Of a stretch of DNA of 64,000 nt, positions 44,244 through 53,115 are shown in pieces (positions within the stretch are counted from its first letter, which is position 1; every line of letters starts with the position of its first letter). Source of the DNA: Flavobacterium aquiphilum (lineage in GTDB: Bacteria; Bacteroidota; Bacteroidia; Flavobacteriales; Flavobacteriaceae). The notes under the pieces are model-generated. The model worked only from the letters and a program-made list of their open reading frames with translations, was not told where the DNA came from and did no database searches. Where the stretch lies: the NCBI RefSeq assembly GCF_027111335.1, contig NZ_CP114288.1, positions 2,542,001 through 2,606,000 of the forward strand. The letters are read 5' to 3'. A program made the position numbers and the translations under genes.

Positions 44244-46016
44244 ATGGATATATATAAAAGCAATAGTCAAAACTATTCTGAGGATTTAAAGAAAATAAAT
44301 GCCAAATACAATACAATTAGTTTTATCAGATTGATAAGTGGTTTACTGTTATTAGTAAGCTTATACTATTACATAAAAACCGGAGAATCAATGTTTGTTG
44401 CCACGGCAATAGCGTTGTTTTCCGGTTTTCTCGTTTTGATGCGAATCCATTCGAAATTGTCTTTTCAAAAAAAGATAAAAAGTGCATTGGTAGCAATCAA
44501 CGAGAATGAAATAGCTTATTTGGAGCGAAAATCAATTCCTTTTGAAAATGGATCCGAATTCAATGACTTTCATCATCCGTATGCTTATGATTTGGATATT
44601 TTTGGAGAACATTCTTTATTTCAAAACCTAAACAGAACTGCCACTTTTATTGGAAAAAAAACGTTGGCAAAGCAATTATTGACGCTTTTGCCGAATGAAG
44701 AAATACTGGAAAATCAGCAGGCTGTAAAGGAATTAAAGGAGAAGCTGAATTGGAGACAGGAGTTTTTGGCAATTACCAAAGTAGGTCAAGACTCTGAAGG
44801 ATTTTATAAAACCCTGTTGCAGTGGAGTGTCTTTAATAGTAAGCCTTTGTCTAAAGGAGCTGTCATTATTTCATATTTGTTTCCAGGGCTGCTTTTATGT
44901 TGTTTTCTGGGGTATATGATAACTTCAAATACGACTTTTCTTTCTTATTTATCATTTCTGTTTGTTTGCAATTTGATGATTTTAGGGAATTTTACAAAGC
45001 GGATTCAAATGGAAATTGCTCAATCCGAAAATATCAATACAATAATCAGTCAATACAGCTTGTTGGTTCAAAAAATTGAAAACGAAAATTTTAAGTCGAA
45101 GAAACTGAAAGATTTGCAACAAAAATTAAACTTTAAAAACCAAAAGGCTAGTGCACATCTTAAAAAACTAGCAGAGTTGTTTTCTAATATGGAAACTATC
45201 GGGAATTTTGTTACTGCTTTATTGTTTAACGGAACATTTCTTTTTAATCTTCATGTTTTAAAATCAATGATTGCTTGGAAAAAAGAACACGCTCCTGTTT
45301 TGAAAGAATGGTTGGAGGTCATTGGCGAATTTGAAATGCTAAACAGTTTGGCAAATTTCTCGTATAATAATCCAGATTTTGTATTTCCTACATTGAATTC
45401 TGATTTTAAAATTGATTTTTCTAATTTAAGCCATCCTTTATTGAACCCGAAAACAAGGGTAGGGAATGAGGTGCAGTTTTATCCGCAATCTTTCATGATT
45501 TTGACGGGATCCAATATGTCCGGCAAGAGCACTTTCCTGCGCAGTTTAGGAATTAACATGGTACTTTCGGGGATTGGCTCTCCTGTTTGTGCGAGTCAGG
45601 CAAATGTGCATCCACTTCCTGTTTTGGTTTCTATGCGACTTTCAGATTCGTTATCTGACAGCGAATCTTACTTCTTTGCTGAAATCAAACGATTAAAGCA
45701 AATCATGGATGAATTGGAAATAAGACCTGCTTTTGTCCTTTTGGATGAAATTCTGCGTGGGACTAATTCTGATGATAAACGAAATGGAACCATTGAAGTG
45801 GTCAAAAAAGTAATTGACAAAAAAGCAATCGGAGCCATCGCCACACACGATATAGAAGTGTGTTTGACTACTAATGAATTTCCAGATATTCTTACCAACA
45901 AATGTTTTGAAGTTGAAATTTTCAACAATGAATTGCATTTTGATTACAAACTTCGTGAAGGTATTTGCAAAAATAAAAGTGCTACTTTCCTGATGAAAAA
46001 GATGGGAGTTATTTAA
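44244..46016 (+). CDS. MutS-like membrane-associated ATPase
   Basis: A 590-residue relative of the ATPase half of MutS. Two hydrophobic segments near the N-terminus (residues about 29-65: FIRLISGLLLLVSLYYYIKT, then a second helix ending LVLMRIHS) and another pair around residues 207-250 indicate membrane attachment. A coiled-coil lever part follows, then the ATPase with Walker A LTGSNMSGKSTFLRSLGIN, the signature segment RLSDSLSDSESYFFAEIKR, Walker B AFVLLDEILRGTNSDDKRNG and the His switch AIATHDIE. The mismatch-recognition domain is absent, so a role in ordinary mismatch repair is unlikely; the real function is not established. Confidence 0.85.
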   Translation: MDIYKSNSQNYSEDLKKINAKYNTISFIRLISGLLLLVSLYYYIKTGESMFVATAIALFSGFLVLMRIHSKLSFQKKIKSALVAINENEIAYLERKSIPFENGSEFNDFHHPYAYDLDIFGEHSLFQNLNRTATFIGKKTLAKQLLTLLPNEEILENQQAVKELKEKLNWRQEFLAITKVGQDSEGFYKTLLQWSVFNSKPLSKGAVIISYLFPGLLLCCFLGYMITSNTTFLSYLSFLFVCNLMILGNFTKRIQMEIAQSENINTIISQYSLLVQKIENENFKSKKLKDLQQKLNFKNQKASAHLKKLAELFSNMETIGNFVTALLFNGTFLFNLHVLKSMIAWKKEHAPVLKEWLEVIGEFEMLNSLANFSYNNPDFVFPTLNSDFKIDFSNLSHPLLNPKTRVGNEVQFYPQSFMILTGSNMSGKSTFLRSLGINMVLSGIGSPVCASQANVHPLPVLVSMRLSDSLSDSESYFFAEIKRLKQIMDELEIRPAFVLLDEILRGTNSDDKRNGTIEVVKKVIDKKAIGAIATHDIEVCLTTNEFPDILTNKCFEVEIFNNELHFDYKLREGICKNKSATFLMKKMGVI

Positions 46017-46339
46017 AAAAGTAATTTATTTCAAATATTTATCCTTGGTAGAAATTTCCTTTTAAAAATTGTATTTAAAATATTGAATTTTAATAATTTA
46101 AGTGAGAATAGAAATATTTTTTTGTTCTTCTATTAACATTATTATTGTCTAAAATGAGCTTCCCTGCCACAATTTTAACTTCTAATTTGAGTTTATTACA
46201 ATAGCAAGTGTTGTAATCTACATCTCAACACTTCTTAGATACATTAAACAAACATCGATATCAAGCAATATTGATTTGAAGTTTTTTTTGTAATTATTAT
46301 TGATTTTGAGGACTGCTGTTTTTAATTAATAATGAAAAG
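46017..46339. other. intergenic stretch with a small hairpin
   Basis: About 320 bases with no gene. AAGTGTTG at 46206-46213 pairs with CAACACTT at 46226-46233 over a 12-base loop. There is no T-tract, so it is not a clear terminator; it may belong to the leader of the following lipoprotein gene. Confidence 0.4.
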
Positions 46340-47116
46340 ATGAAAGGAAAAATTATTACTTTGATACTGTTTTTTGTCTTAATCATTTCTTGTTCGAAAG
46401 AAGATGATGGAGGTGAAATGACAGTGGGTGGAAATCCAGTTGCCAATAATCAAAAAACTTTAGGGGCATCTTCCCATGATTTATTGGCTGATGATACTTT
46501 CAAAAGTATGGTCATCGAAGTGGCTTATGTTCAGGGGTATGAGCCTTCAGCAACAGCAATCAATAATTTTGTTGCTTTTTTGACTGAACGAGTGAATAAA
46601 CCTCTTGGAATAAATGTTGTAAAAAAGCCTATTGCCTCACCGGGAAAGGCGACGTTTACCAATCAGGATATTGTTGCGATTGAAGATGCCAACAGAACCG
46701 AATACAATTCTTCAAACCAAATTGCTGTCTGGGCTTTTTTCGTTGATGGAGCGTCGTCCAGTAATACGAGTACTTCCTATATTCTGGGAACGGCTTACCG
46801 AAATACTTCTTTTGTAATTTTTGAAAAAACGATTCAAGGATTGAGTGATAGTCCATTTGAACCCAATAGAAGTTTATTGGAAACGACTGTTATCGAGCAT
46901 GAATTTGGCCACATACTTGGGTTGGTTAATTTGGGAGCAAAAATGCAAACTAATCACGAAGATACTGTTCATGCCAAACATTGCAATGTACAAAGTTGTT
47001 TGATGTATTGGGATTCAGAATCTGGAAGCAGTATTGGTAATATGGTCTCAGGTGGAACGGTTCCAAAATTGGATTCCCAATGCCTAGCCGACTTAAAAGC
47101 TAATGGAGGAAAGTAA
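46340..47116 (+). CDS. lipoprotein with zinc-metalloprotease motif
   Basis: A 258-residue probable outer-membrane or periplasmic lipoprotein. The signal peptide KGKIITLILFFVLIISCSKE carries a lipobox with the lipidated Cys at residue 18, followed by acidic residues. Near residue 185 the sequence ETTVIEHEFGHILGLVNLG contains HExxH and then a Gly-x-x-type continuation as in metzincins; a later His in HAKHCNVQ could be the third ligand, and LMYWDSES may form the Met-turn. It may be an active protease, but the substrate is unknown. The outer-membrane barrel gene at 47178 follows closely, so both may sit in one operon. Confidence 0.75.
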   Translation: MKGKIITLILFFVLIISCSKEDDGGEMTVGGNPVANNQKTLGASSHDLLADDTFKSMVIEVAYVQGYEPSATAINNFVAFLTERVNKPLGINVVKKPIASPGKATFTNQDIVAIEDANRTEYNSSNQIAVWAFFVDGASSSNTSTSYILGTAYRNTSFVIFEKTIQGLSDSPFEPNRSLLETTVIEHEFGHILGLVNLGAKMQTNHEDTVHAKHCNVQSCLMYWDSESGSSIGNMVSGGTVPKLDSQCLADLKANGGK

Positions 47117-47177
47117 AATTTAGAATATAGAAATTAGAACACAGAAATTAGAAATTTAAAACAGAAAACAAAAAAGC

Positions 47178-47759
47178 ATGAAAAAAGCAACCTACTTAGC
47201 AATAGCTTTAGTTTTTGGGGGAATAACAGTATCTCAAGCGCAAAATTATAATCGTAAAATGAGTGGAGGAATAAAAGGAGGCTACAATTTGGCCTCAGTA
47301 AGTTTTGATGGCGACGGCGAAACAGATCGGCGTCATGGATTTCATATTGGGGTTTACGGAGAATCTTTTATCAGTGAAAACTTTTCTATCCAACCTGAAT
47401 TATTGTATTCACAGCAAGGATATGAGATAAAAGATGCCAGCGGAACTTTCAAACAAAAATTAGATTACATCAATTTTCCAGTAATGCTTAAAGCTTATCC
47501 TTCAAAGAATTTCTTTTTGGAAGTTGGTCCGCAAATTGGGTTAGCTATTAAGCATAAAGAAGAATATGATGGATTTTTTAGTAGTTCCCAGGAGTATAAC
47601 CCAGATAGTTTTGATTGGGGAATGAATTTTGGTGCAGGATTTAAAATGAATTCTAATATAAGTTTTGGAGCACGTTATCATTTAGGTTTAGGAGATTTAT
47701 ATGATAGCAGTAAAGCATATAATCGAGTTTGGCAATTTTATGTTGGATTTGATTTATAG
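47178..47759 (+). CDS. outer-membrane beta-barrel protein (PorT-like)
   Basis: A 193-residue protein with a signal peptide (MKKATYLAIALVFGGITVSQ, then AQ). The mature part alternates polar and hydrophobic residues and includes SGGIKGGYNLASVSF, GFHIGVYGESFISENFSIQ, PELLYSQQGYEIKDAS and INFPVMLKAYPSKNFFLEVG, features of the porin/PorT-like family. The C-terminus YVGFDL ends in a hydrophobic residue. The gene lies 61 bases after the lipoprotein protease gene. It is annotated as a barrel only; no substrate is implied. Confidence 0.85.
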   Translation: MKKATYLAIALVFGGITVSQAQNYNRKMSGGIKGGYNLASVSFDGDGETDRRHGFHIGVYGESFISENFSIQPELLYSQQGYEIKDASGTFKQKLDYINFPVMLKAYPSKNFFLEVGPQIGLAIKHKEEYDGFFSSSQEYNPDSFDWGMNFGAGFKMNSNISFGARYHLGLGDLYDSSKAYNRVWQFYVGFDL

Positions 47760-47787
47760 TGCCAATTCTATTTTTATAATAAACAAG

Positions 47788-47826
47788 AAAAAGGATTTGA
47801 TAATTCATAAGTCAAATCCTTTTTTG
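47788..47826 (+). terminator. rho-independent terminator after the barrel gene
   Basis: AAAAAGGATTTGA (47788-47800) pairs with TCAAATCCTTTTT (47812-47824) across an 11-base loop, with T residues at the end. A second weak hairpin (AAAAGACC and GGTCTTTT, 47843-47879) lies between it and the dnaN stop. Confidence 0.75.
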
Positions 47827-47923
47827 ATTTTGGTGAAAAGAAAAAAGACCAAAAAACTGGTTAGGAATTTCGGTCTTTTCAGATATAAAAATTGGTTTTG
47901 GTTAGTTTAGTGTTTTGTGGTAA

Positions 47924-49042
47924 CTAGCTGTTTAGCATAACTGGCATTACAAGCATTGTTACGGTTTCGCCATCTTCTAATCCGTCAATTGGGGTTAGAA
48001 TTCCAGCTCTGTTTGGTAATGACATTTCGAGCATTATCATATCTGATTGCAAGTTGTTCAACATTTCAGTTAAGAAACGGGAGTTGAAACCGATTTGCAT
48101 ATCGTCTCCTTGATAATCACAAGTCAATCTTTCTTCTGCTTTGTTTGAGTAGTCGATATCTTCAGCAGAAATGTTTAATTCGGCTCCTGCTACTTTCAAA
48201 CGAATTTGGTGTGTTGTTTTGTTAGAGAAAATAGCAACACGACGTACTGAACTCAACAATTGAGAACGATCCATCATTAATTTGTTAGGGTTTTCTTTTG
48301 GGATAACCGCTTCGTAATTCGGATATTTTCCATCAATTAAACGACATAATAAGATGTAGTTGTCAAAAGAGAAAGTTGCATTCGAATCGTTGTATTCTAT
48401 TTTTACTTCAGCATCAGAGGTGCTTAAGATACTTTTTAAAATGTTCAAAGGTTTTTTTGGCATAATAAACTCAGCCACTTGTGATGCTTTTACATCAGAG
48501 CGTGCGTATTTAACCAATTTGTGTGCATCTGTTGCCACAAAAATCAAGCCTTCTGGAGAAAATTGGAAGAAAACTCCAGACATCACCGGACGCAAGTCGT
48601 CATTTCCTGCAGCGAAGATGGTTTTGCTAACTGCAGTTGCCAAAACATCAGCAGGAACAAGTGTTACAGATGGTTCGTCTAAGTTTACAGATTTTGGAAA
48701 TTCTTCTCCCGGAGCATACGCCAAAGCATATTTTCCTGAATTGGAACTGATTTCTATAGTACTGTTTTCTTCTACAGTAAAAGTTAAAGGCTGTTCCGGA
48801 AAGGTTTTAAGGATTTCCAATAATAATTTTGCAGGTACAGCAACACTTCCTTTACTGGTAGAATCGATAGATAATGAGGCAGACATAGTAGTCTCCAAAT
48901 CGGATGCCGAAACAGTTAATTCGTTATTATTTAATTCAAATAAGAAGTTGTCCAAAATTGGTAAAGTATTGTTATTGTTGATAACGCTACCTAAAACTTG
49001 TAATTGTTTTAATAAGTACGAACTCGATACTATAAATTTCAT
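47924..49042 (-). CDS. dnaN: DNA polymerase III subunit beta (sliding clamp)
   Basis: Forms the ring that holds the replicative polymerase on DNA. The 372 residues show the three-domain clamp layout, beginning KFIVSSSYLLKQLQVLGSVI and with NTLPILDNFLFEL, VPAKLLLEILKTFPEQPLTF, DDLRPVMSGVFFQF, FVATDAHKLVKY and the C-terminal MLVMPVMLNS, where the family usually ends VMPMRL. A strong phylum-type promoter lies upstream. Its position beside gldG and gldF and away from dnaA is normal for flavobacteria, in which dnaA and dnaN are not always adjacent. Confidence 0.97.
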   Translation of the reverse strand: MKFIVSSSYLLKQLQVLGSVINNNNTLPILDNFLFELNNNELTVSASDLETTMSASLSIDSTSKGSVAVPAKLLLEILKTFPEQPLTFTVEENSTIEISSNSGKYALAYAPGEEFPKSVNLDEPSVTLVPADVLATAVSKTIFAAGNDDLRPVMSGVFFQFSPEGLIFVATDAHKLVKYARSDVKASQVAEFIMPKKPLNILKSILSTSDAEVKIEYNDSNATFSFDNYILLCRLIDGKYPNYEAVIPKENPNKLMMDRSQLLSSVRRVAIFSNKTTHQIRLKVAGAELNISAEDIDYSNKAEERLTCDYQGDDMQIGFNSRFLTEMLNNLQSDMIMLEMSLPNRAGILTPIDGLEDGETVTMLVMPVMLNS

Positions 49043-49101
49043 CTGTATTGTTTTGTTTTAATGATGTACTTTTTTTGAACCAAAATTTAAAATACACTTT
49101 A

Positions 49102-49134
49102 CAAATATATTGTAAACTATTCTAGTATTGCAAA
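49102..49134 (-). promoter_or_regulatory. -33/-7 promoter of dnaN
   Basis: On the minus strand TTTG (complement of 49131-49134) is followed by 21 bases and TATATTTG (complement of 49102-49109), an exact match to TAnnTTTG. Transcription would start near 49096, leaving a leader of about 50 bases. Confidence 0.75.
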
Positions 49135-49148
49135 TTTTTTATTAACAT

Positions 49149-50834
49149 CTATTTACTGTATTTTCTTTTTCTCAGAAATGTAAATCCAAGGCCAAAAAGG
49201 GTTAGGATTAAGATTGGAAGCCCGATAGTTATGAATTGTGTATAGGTATAGTTTTCATACACTTTTTCTTTATCAAGCAAAGGCAAATCTAAATCTTTAC
49301 TTCGAATGTTAATAAGTCCGGTGTCATCCAATAGATAATTGACACAATTCATCATAAAATCTTTGTTGTCGTATAAGTTTCCAGATCGTTGGTCATAGCC
49401 CAATTCTACCGGTTGTCCTTGTTTGTCCAATTGGTTTTTAATAATATCTCCATCCGAAATCACGATCATTTTGCTTTCTTTTCCTTCGGTTTGGAATGAT
49501 TTTTCTTCAAAAGGCAGAACACGGTTTTGAAACATCGAATGAAAAGAGCCTTCCAGTAAAACCGCCATTGGTATATTTCCTTTATTAAGATAATCAGCAG
49601 GAGAAGTTTTTTCAGAAACCATATTCAGGCTGATAGGTACCGGTGTTCCAATTTTTTTGGAATATGGGGAAGATTGTAATAAAACTGTTTTCTTGATTCC
49701 GTTTTTCAATGTGTCAATCGCATTTGCAAAATCAAATTTGATTCCTCCCAGATTTTTAACAATCGGATGCTTGCTGGTAGGATAAACTTGTGGTGCAAAC
49801 TTCCAGATAAAATCCTGATATTGGGTTCCGCTTCCTTGTTCACCACTAGCCAGTTTTATAGGGCTTCCTTGTTCATCTTTAATCAAGTCCGGATTGATAC
49901 GCACTCCGTATTTGAAGAGCATATCATTAAGGTTTAAGTCTTTTGGGAAAGCCAAAGTTGCTCCTGACGGATTGTATAAACTGTCCATTTCGGCATTGAC
50001 TTGTTCAACAAGCCAAAGCGTTTTTCCTCCGTGGATAATGAATTGGTCCAATACCAGTTTTTCTTCATCGGAGAAAGCTTCAGTTGGTTTTGCAATAACA
50101 GCCAAATCATAATCCTGTAATAATTTTAATGTTCCATTAGGATTTTTGGCAACTGAATCCAAAGTAAAAGGAGCAATGAAATAACTTTCGCGCACCTGCA
50201 ACAGGAATTTAGCAATGTATCGTTCCTGAAGTTCACCATTTCCTTTAATGATGGCAACTTTCTTTTGTTTGTTTTTGGAAATTTTATTGATTCCATCTGA
50301 AATAGAATATTCAAGATGCTGAACGGAACCAATCACTTTTTGAGTGGTATTCGCCCCCATAATGTTTTTCAACAGCGGAATATTAACTTCTTTATTGTTG
50401 TAAACAGCAATTGCCCAAGGGAAAACCATCGATTGTGATTGCTTTCCTTTGTCGTCAACGGTAATATTTATTGGAGTAAGCCCTTTTCGGTATAACTCTT
50501 TAATATTCTCCATACTTTCGTCTTTGTTTTCCAAAGGATCCACAAATTCGATGATGATATTAGAATTATAGGCTTGAAATTCTTCCAAAAGTTGTTTGGA
50601 TTCCAATTGTAATCGTTTGAATTCGGCAGGTAATTCTCCTTGGAGATATACTTTTATGGATAAAGGATTCTTTACATCTTTAAGAATCTTTAAAGTTGTA
50701 GGGGATAGGGTATAACGATGATCTTGAGTTAAATCAAAACGATGAAAAATAAAATTGCTTGCAATGTTTAAAACCAATACAACCGCAACAGTTATCAATA
50801 CCGATTTGACATTTTTTATATTGAATGCTTTCAT
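49149..50834 (-). CDS. gldG: gliding-motility ABC transporter component GldG
   Basis: Part of the GldA/GldF/GldG transporter required for gliding in Flavobacterium. The 561 residues begin with a membrane helix (VKSVLITVAVVLVLNIASNF), contain a large periplasmic domain with FDLTQDHRYTLSPTTLKILK, and end with a second helix (FITIGLPILILTLFGLGF) and a basic tail. DPLENKDESMENIKELYRKG and SVQHLEYSISDGINK are typical of the family. The start ATG overlaps the stop of gldF by one base (TAATG), so translation is coupled. The ATPase gene gldA is not in the window, as is usual in this genus. Confidence 0.95.
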   Translation of the reverse strand: MKAFNIKNVKSVLITVAVVLVLNIASNFIFHRFDLTQDHRYTLSPTTLKILKDVKNPLSIKVYLQGELPAEFKRLQLESKQLLEEFQAYNSNIIIEFVDPLENKDESMENIKELYRKGLTPINITVDDKGKQSQSMVFPWAIAVYNNKEVNIPLLKNIMGANTTQKVIGSVQHLEYSISDGINKISKNKQKKVAIIKGNGELQERYIAKFLLQVRESYFIAPFTLDSVAKNPNGTLKLLQDYDLAVIAKPTEAFSDEEKLVLDQFIIHGGKTLWLVEQVNAEMDSLYNPSGATLAFPKDLNLNDMLFKYGVRINPDLIKDEQGSPIKLASGEQGSGTQYQDFIWKFAPQVYPTSKHPIVKNLGGIKFDFANAIDTLKNGIKKTVLLQSSPYSKKIGTPVPISLNMVSEKTSPADYLNKGNIPMAVLLEGSFHSMFQNRVLPFEEKSFQTEGKESKMIVISDGDIIKNQLDKQGQPVELGYDQRSGNLYDNKDFMMNCVNYLLDDTGLINIRSKDLDLPLLDKEKVYENYTYTQFITIGLPILILTLFGLGFTFLRKRKYSK

Positions 50835-51559
50835 TACGATTTAATAGATTTTAGATTAAACACTGTGAACGAAAGAAATAAAACGGCAATACTAACGAAA
50901 TAAATCACGTCTCTGGTGTCTATAACGCCACGGCTCATACTCTTGTAATGATCCTGCATTCCAAAATAGGAAATCAAAGAAGAAAAACTTGGTAAAACGG
51001 AAGCTAATCCTTGAAATCCAAAATAGAGGAAGAAGCACAGGAAAACAGCGATTATAAAGGAAACAATTTGATTCTCTGAAACCGATGAAGTAAAGATTCC
51101 AATAGCTGAATAAGCGGCTATTAAGAACAATAATCCAAAATAAGAGCCCAAAGTACTTCCTATGTCAAGATTTCCTTCGGGTGAACCTAAATTCGAAACC
51201 ACTTCGACATAAATAACGGTTGGAATAATAGCCATAAGTATTAGTAGAAAAGCACCTAAGAATTTTCCGTTTACAATTTCCCAGATACTAATAGGTTTTG
51301 TGAGCAATAATTCGAGCGTTCCTTGTTTTTTTTCATCCGAAAAACTGCGCATGGTTACTGCGGGAATTAAGAAAATTAAGATCCATGGAGCCAAAGTGAA
51401 AAATGGTGTTAAATCAGCAAAACCAGTATTTAAAATATTGTAATCTCCTTCGAAAACCCAAAGGAATAATCCGTTTCCAATCAAGAAAAGAGCGATTACC
51501 AAATACCCGATTGGAGAACCAAAAAAGGATTTTATTTCGCGAAATACGATTGATTTCAT
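50834..51559 (-). CDS. gldF: gliding-motility ABC transporter permease GldF
   Basis: The membrane permease of the Gld transporter. The 241 residues hold six hydrophobic segments (for example PIGYLVIALFLIGNGLFLWV, FFTLAPWILIFLIPAVTMRS and VIYFVSIAVLFLSFTVFNLK). RSFSDEKKQGTLELLLTKPI in the first cytoplasmic loop is diagnostic for ABC-2 permeases of this kind. It is coupled to gldG by one-base overlap. An unusual structured leader lies upstream (51592-51654) together with a -7-like box at 51711-51718. Confidence 0.95.
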   Translation of the reverse strand: MKSIVFREIKSFFGSPIGYLVIALFLIGNGLFLWVFEGDYNILNTGFADLTPFFTLAPWILIFLIPAVTMRSFSDEKKQGTLELLLTKPISIWEIVNGKFLGAFLLILMAIIPTVIYVEVVSNLGSPEGNLDIGSTLGSYFGLLFLIAAYSAIGIFTSSVSENQIVSFIIAVFLCFFLYFGFQGLASVLPSFSSLISYFGMQDHYKSMSRGVIDTRDVIYFVSIAVLFLSFTVFNLKSIKS

Positions 51560-51591
51560 ATGTGTAAAATTTATTTATTATAGGTCACATA

Positions 51592-51654
51592 TGGTATCGC
51601 CATTTTACTCATCGGTGTTTGCTTGCGCAAACTTGCTGTTAATGGCGATTTCAT
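51592..51654 (-). promoter_or_regulatory. nested hairpin in the gldF leader
   Basis: Outer arms ATCGCCATT (51596-51604) and AATGGCGAT (51641-51649) pair exactly, with a short ATATG/CATAT extension across a two-base internal loop. Inside lies a smaller hairpin, GTTTGC-TTGC-GCAAAC, at 51617-51632. A -7-like TATATTTG (complement of 51711-51718) would put this whole structure in the untranslated leader of gldF. No T-tract follows, so it is not a simple terminator. Confidence 0.55.
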
Positions 51655-51749
51655 ATTTGTTTGTTGCCGTAAAGGCATTAAGATTTATTGTCGTTTTTGT
51701 CAGAAGGATGCAAATATAGTAAGTTTTTTAATCTGACATCTGAAATTAT

Positions 51750-52046
51750 CTATTCTAAACTCACTAATTTATCGACACTCCAAGCTTCGGGTTTAGCATT
51801 GAATAATTGCTTGGTAAATGTCCATACTTTATCGAAAAGTTCAGAATTTCTATAATTTTCTAAATCAGCTTCTGTTTCCCAATAACTATAGGTAAAGAAA
51901 ATACTCTTATTGTTTTTGTCCTGATACAATTCGAGGAAACGATTTCCGGGAGCATTTCGAATTTGATTTTTCATTAAGTTGAAGTTTTCCAGAAAGGCAG
52001 GAATATTTTCCTCATGAAAACTCAGTTTTACTATTCGTACAAACAT
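51750..52046 (-). CDS. antibiotic-biosynthesis-monooxygenase-fold protein
   Basis: A 98-residue protein of the ABM (dimeric alpha-beta barrel) family: VRIVKLSFHEENIPAFLENF, APGNRFLELYQDKNNKSIFF and TYSYWETEADLENYRNSELF follow the usual order. Members are small dimers, some acting as quinol monooxygenases or heme-degrading proteins and many of unknown role. No catalytic Asn-Trp-His set can be assigned with certainty here. It is a single-gene unit between gldF and the SAM hydrolase gene, flanked by simple-sequence repeats. Confidence 0.82.
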   Translation of the reverse strand: MFVRIVKLSFHEENIPAFLENFNLMKNQIRNAPGNRFLELYQDKNNKSIFFTYSYWETEADLENYRNSELFDKVWTFTKQLFNAKPEAWSVDKLVSLE

Positions 52047-52155
52047 TTGATTTTAGATTTCTGATTAAGGGTTTTTGATTTTAGATGTGATAAATTAGGT
52101 GTTTTCTTTGTTCTATATTTCTATTTTTAAAATCTTAATACTCGATTCTTAGTAC

Positions 52156-52986
52156 TTAGCTTTTAAATTGAATAGAAACCACATCTCTATAATTAAGTCC
52201 GAGTAAAGTACTGGCTGATCCTACAGTTAAAGGGTTGCTTCTGAAAATAGCAATTTCGAGAAAACCGGCTTCATTGAAAATAGCCAATTTTTGACCTTCA
52301 TAATATTTTACAGGATATTTATCAGAACTTGCAATGGCTGAATAATAAGGCAAAATAGTTTTGATAGATTGATTTCTGTATGTGATTTCGTAATCCCTTC
52401 CTTTGGCAGTTTCCAGAAACTGCTTTTTGGTAATATTGGTTACCACATTCCCAAAATGGTCAATATAAATTACATTTCCTTTTAGTTGATTCCCGTCATC
52501 CGAAAGAGTTACCTGTAAATCGGTTACTTGTTTTAGGTTTTGGATTTCTTTTCCAATAACATTGAGGACACCGCCTCTTGCGATATGACAAGCTACTTTT
52601 ACAAAAACATCCAAATCGGTTGCATCGTTGTGTAATCGGTCGTGAATGGTAATGGCTACTATTTTTTGAGGAATAATTTTTTGCGAAAGCATACTCAATA
52701 TTCCATTGTCAGCTGCAACAAAAAAATGATCGTTCCATTGCATGACAACATGTTGATTTTCTTTGTTAAACTCAGAATCGACACCAATGATATGAACAGT
52801 TCCTTTCGGGAAACTATTGTAAGAGGCCGAAATGATGTAGCTGGCTTCTGCTGTATTGAAAGGGTCGATATAATGGGAAATGTCAACAATTGTAGCCTCA
52901 GGATGCTCGGATAATATTTTACCTTTTAACGCACCAACAAAGTGATCTTTCAGGCCATAATCGGTAGTAAGGGTAATTATTGACAT
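52156..52986 (-). CDS. SAM hydrolase / SAM-hydroxide adenosyltransferase (DUF62)
   Basis: Cleaves S-adenosylmethionine with water to adenosine and methionine. The frame opens at 53055, but the ATG at 52986 (MSIITLTTDYGLKDHFVGAL) gives the normal start and 276 residues. The motif TTDYGLKDHFVGALKGKI, then PEATIVDISHYIDPFNTAEA and HIIGVDSEFNKENQHVVMQW, are typical; the Asp of TTDYG and the region of VYIDHFGNVVTNI line the active site in the family. The cellular purpose of this activity is not well established. It sits between ABM and phoH genes in a group commonly seen in flavobacteria. Confidence 0.9.
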   Translation of the reverse strand: MSIITLTTDYGLKDHFVGALKGKILSEHPEATIVDISHYIDPFNTAEASYIISASYNSFPKGTVHIIGVDSEFNKENQHVVMQWNDHFFVAADNGILSMLSQKIIPQKIVAITIHDRLHNDATDLDVFVKVACHIARGGVLNVIGKEIQNLKQVTDLQVTLSDDGNQLKGNVIYIDHFGNVVTNITKKQFLETAKGRDYEITYRNQSIKTILPYYSAIASSDKYPVKYYEGQKLAIFNEAGFLEIAIFRSNPLTVGSASTLLGLNYRDVVSIQFKS

Positions 52987-53115
52987 AAAATTGTTTATAA
53001 CTATTGTACTTTGTGGGCAATGAAACTTTTTTTTTACTAAATTTGAAATATGCAAATCTAGAATATTTTACAATTTATTTGAACAGAATTTCATTAGAAT
53101 TAAAAACAAAAATTT

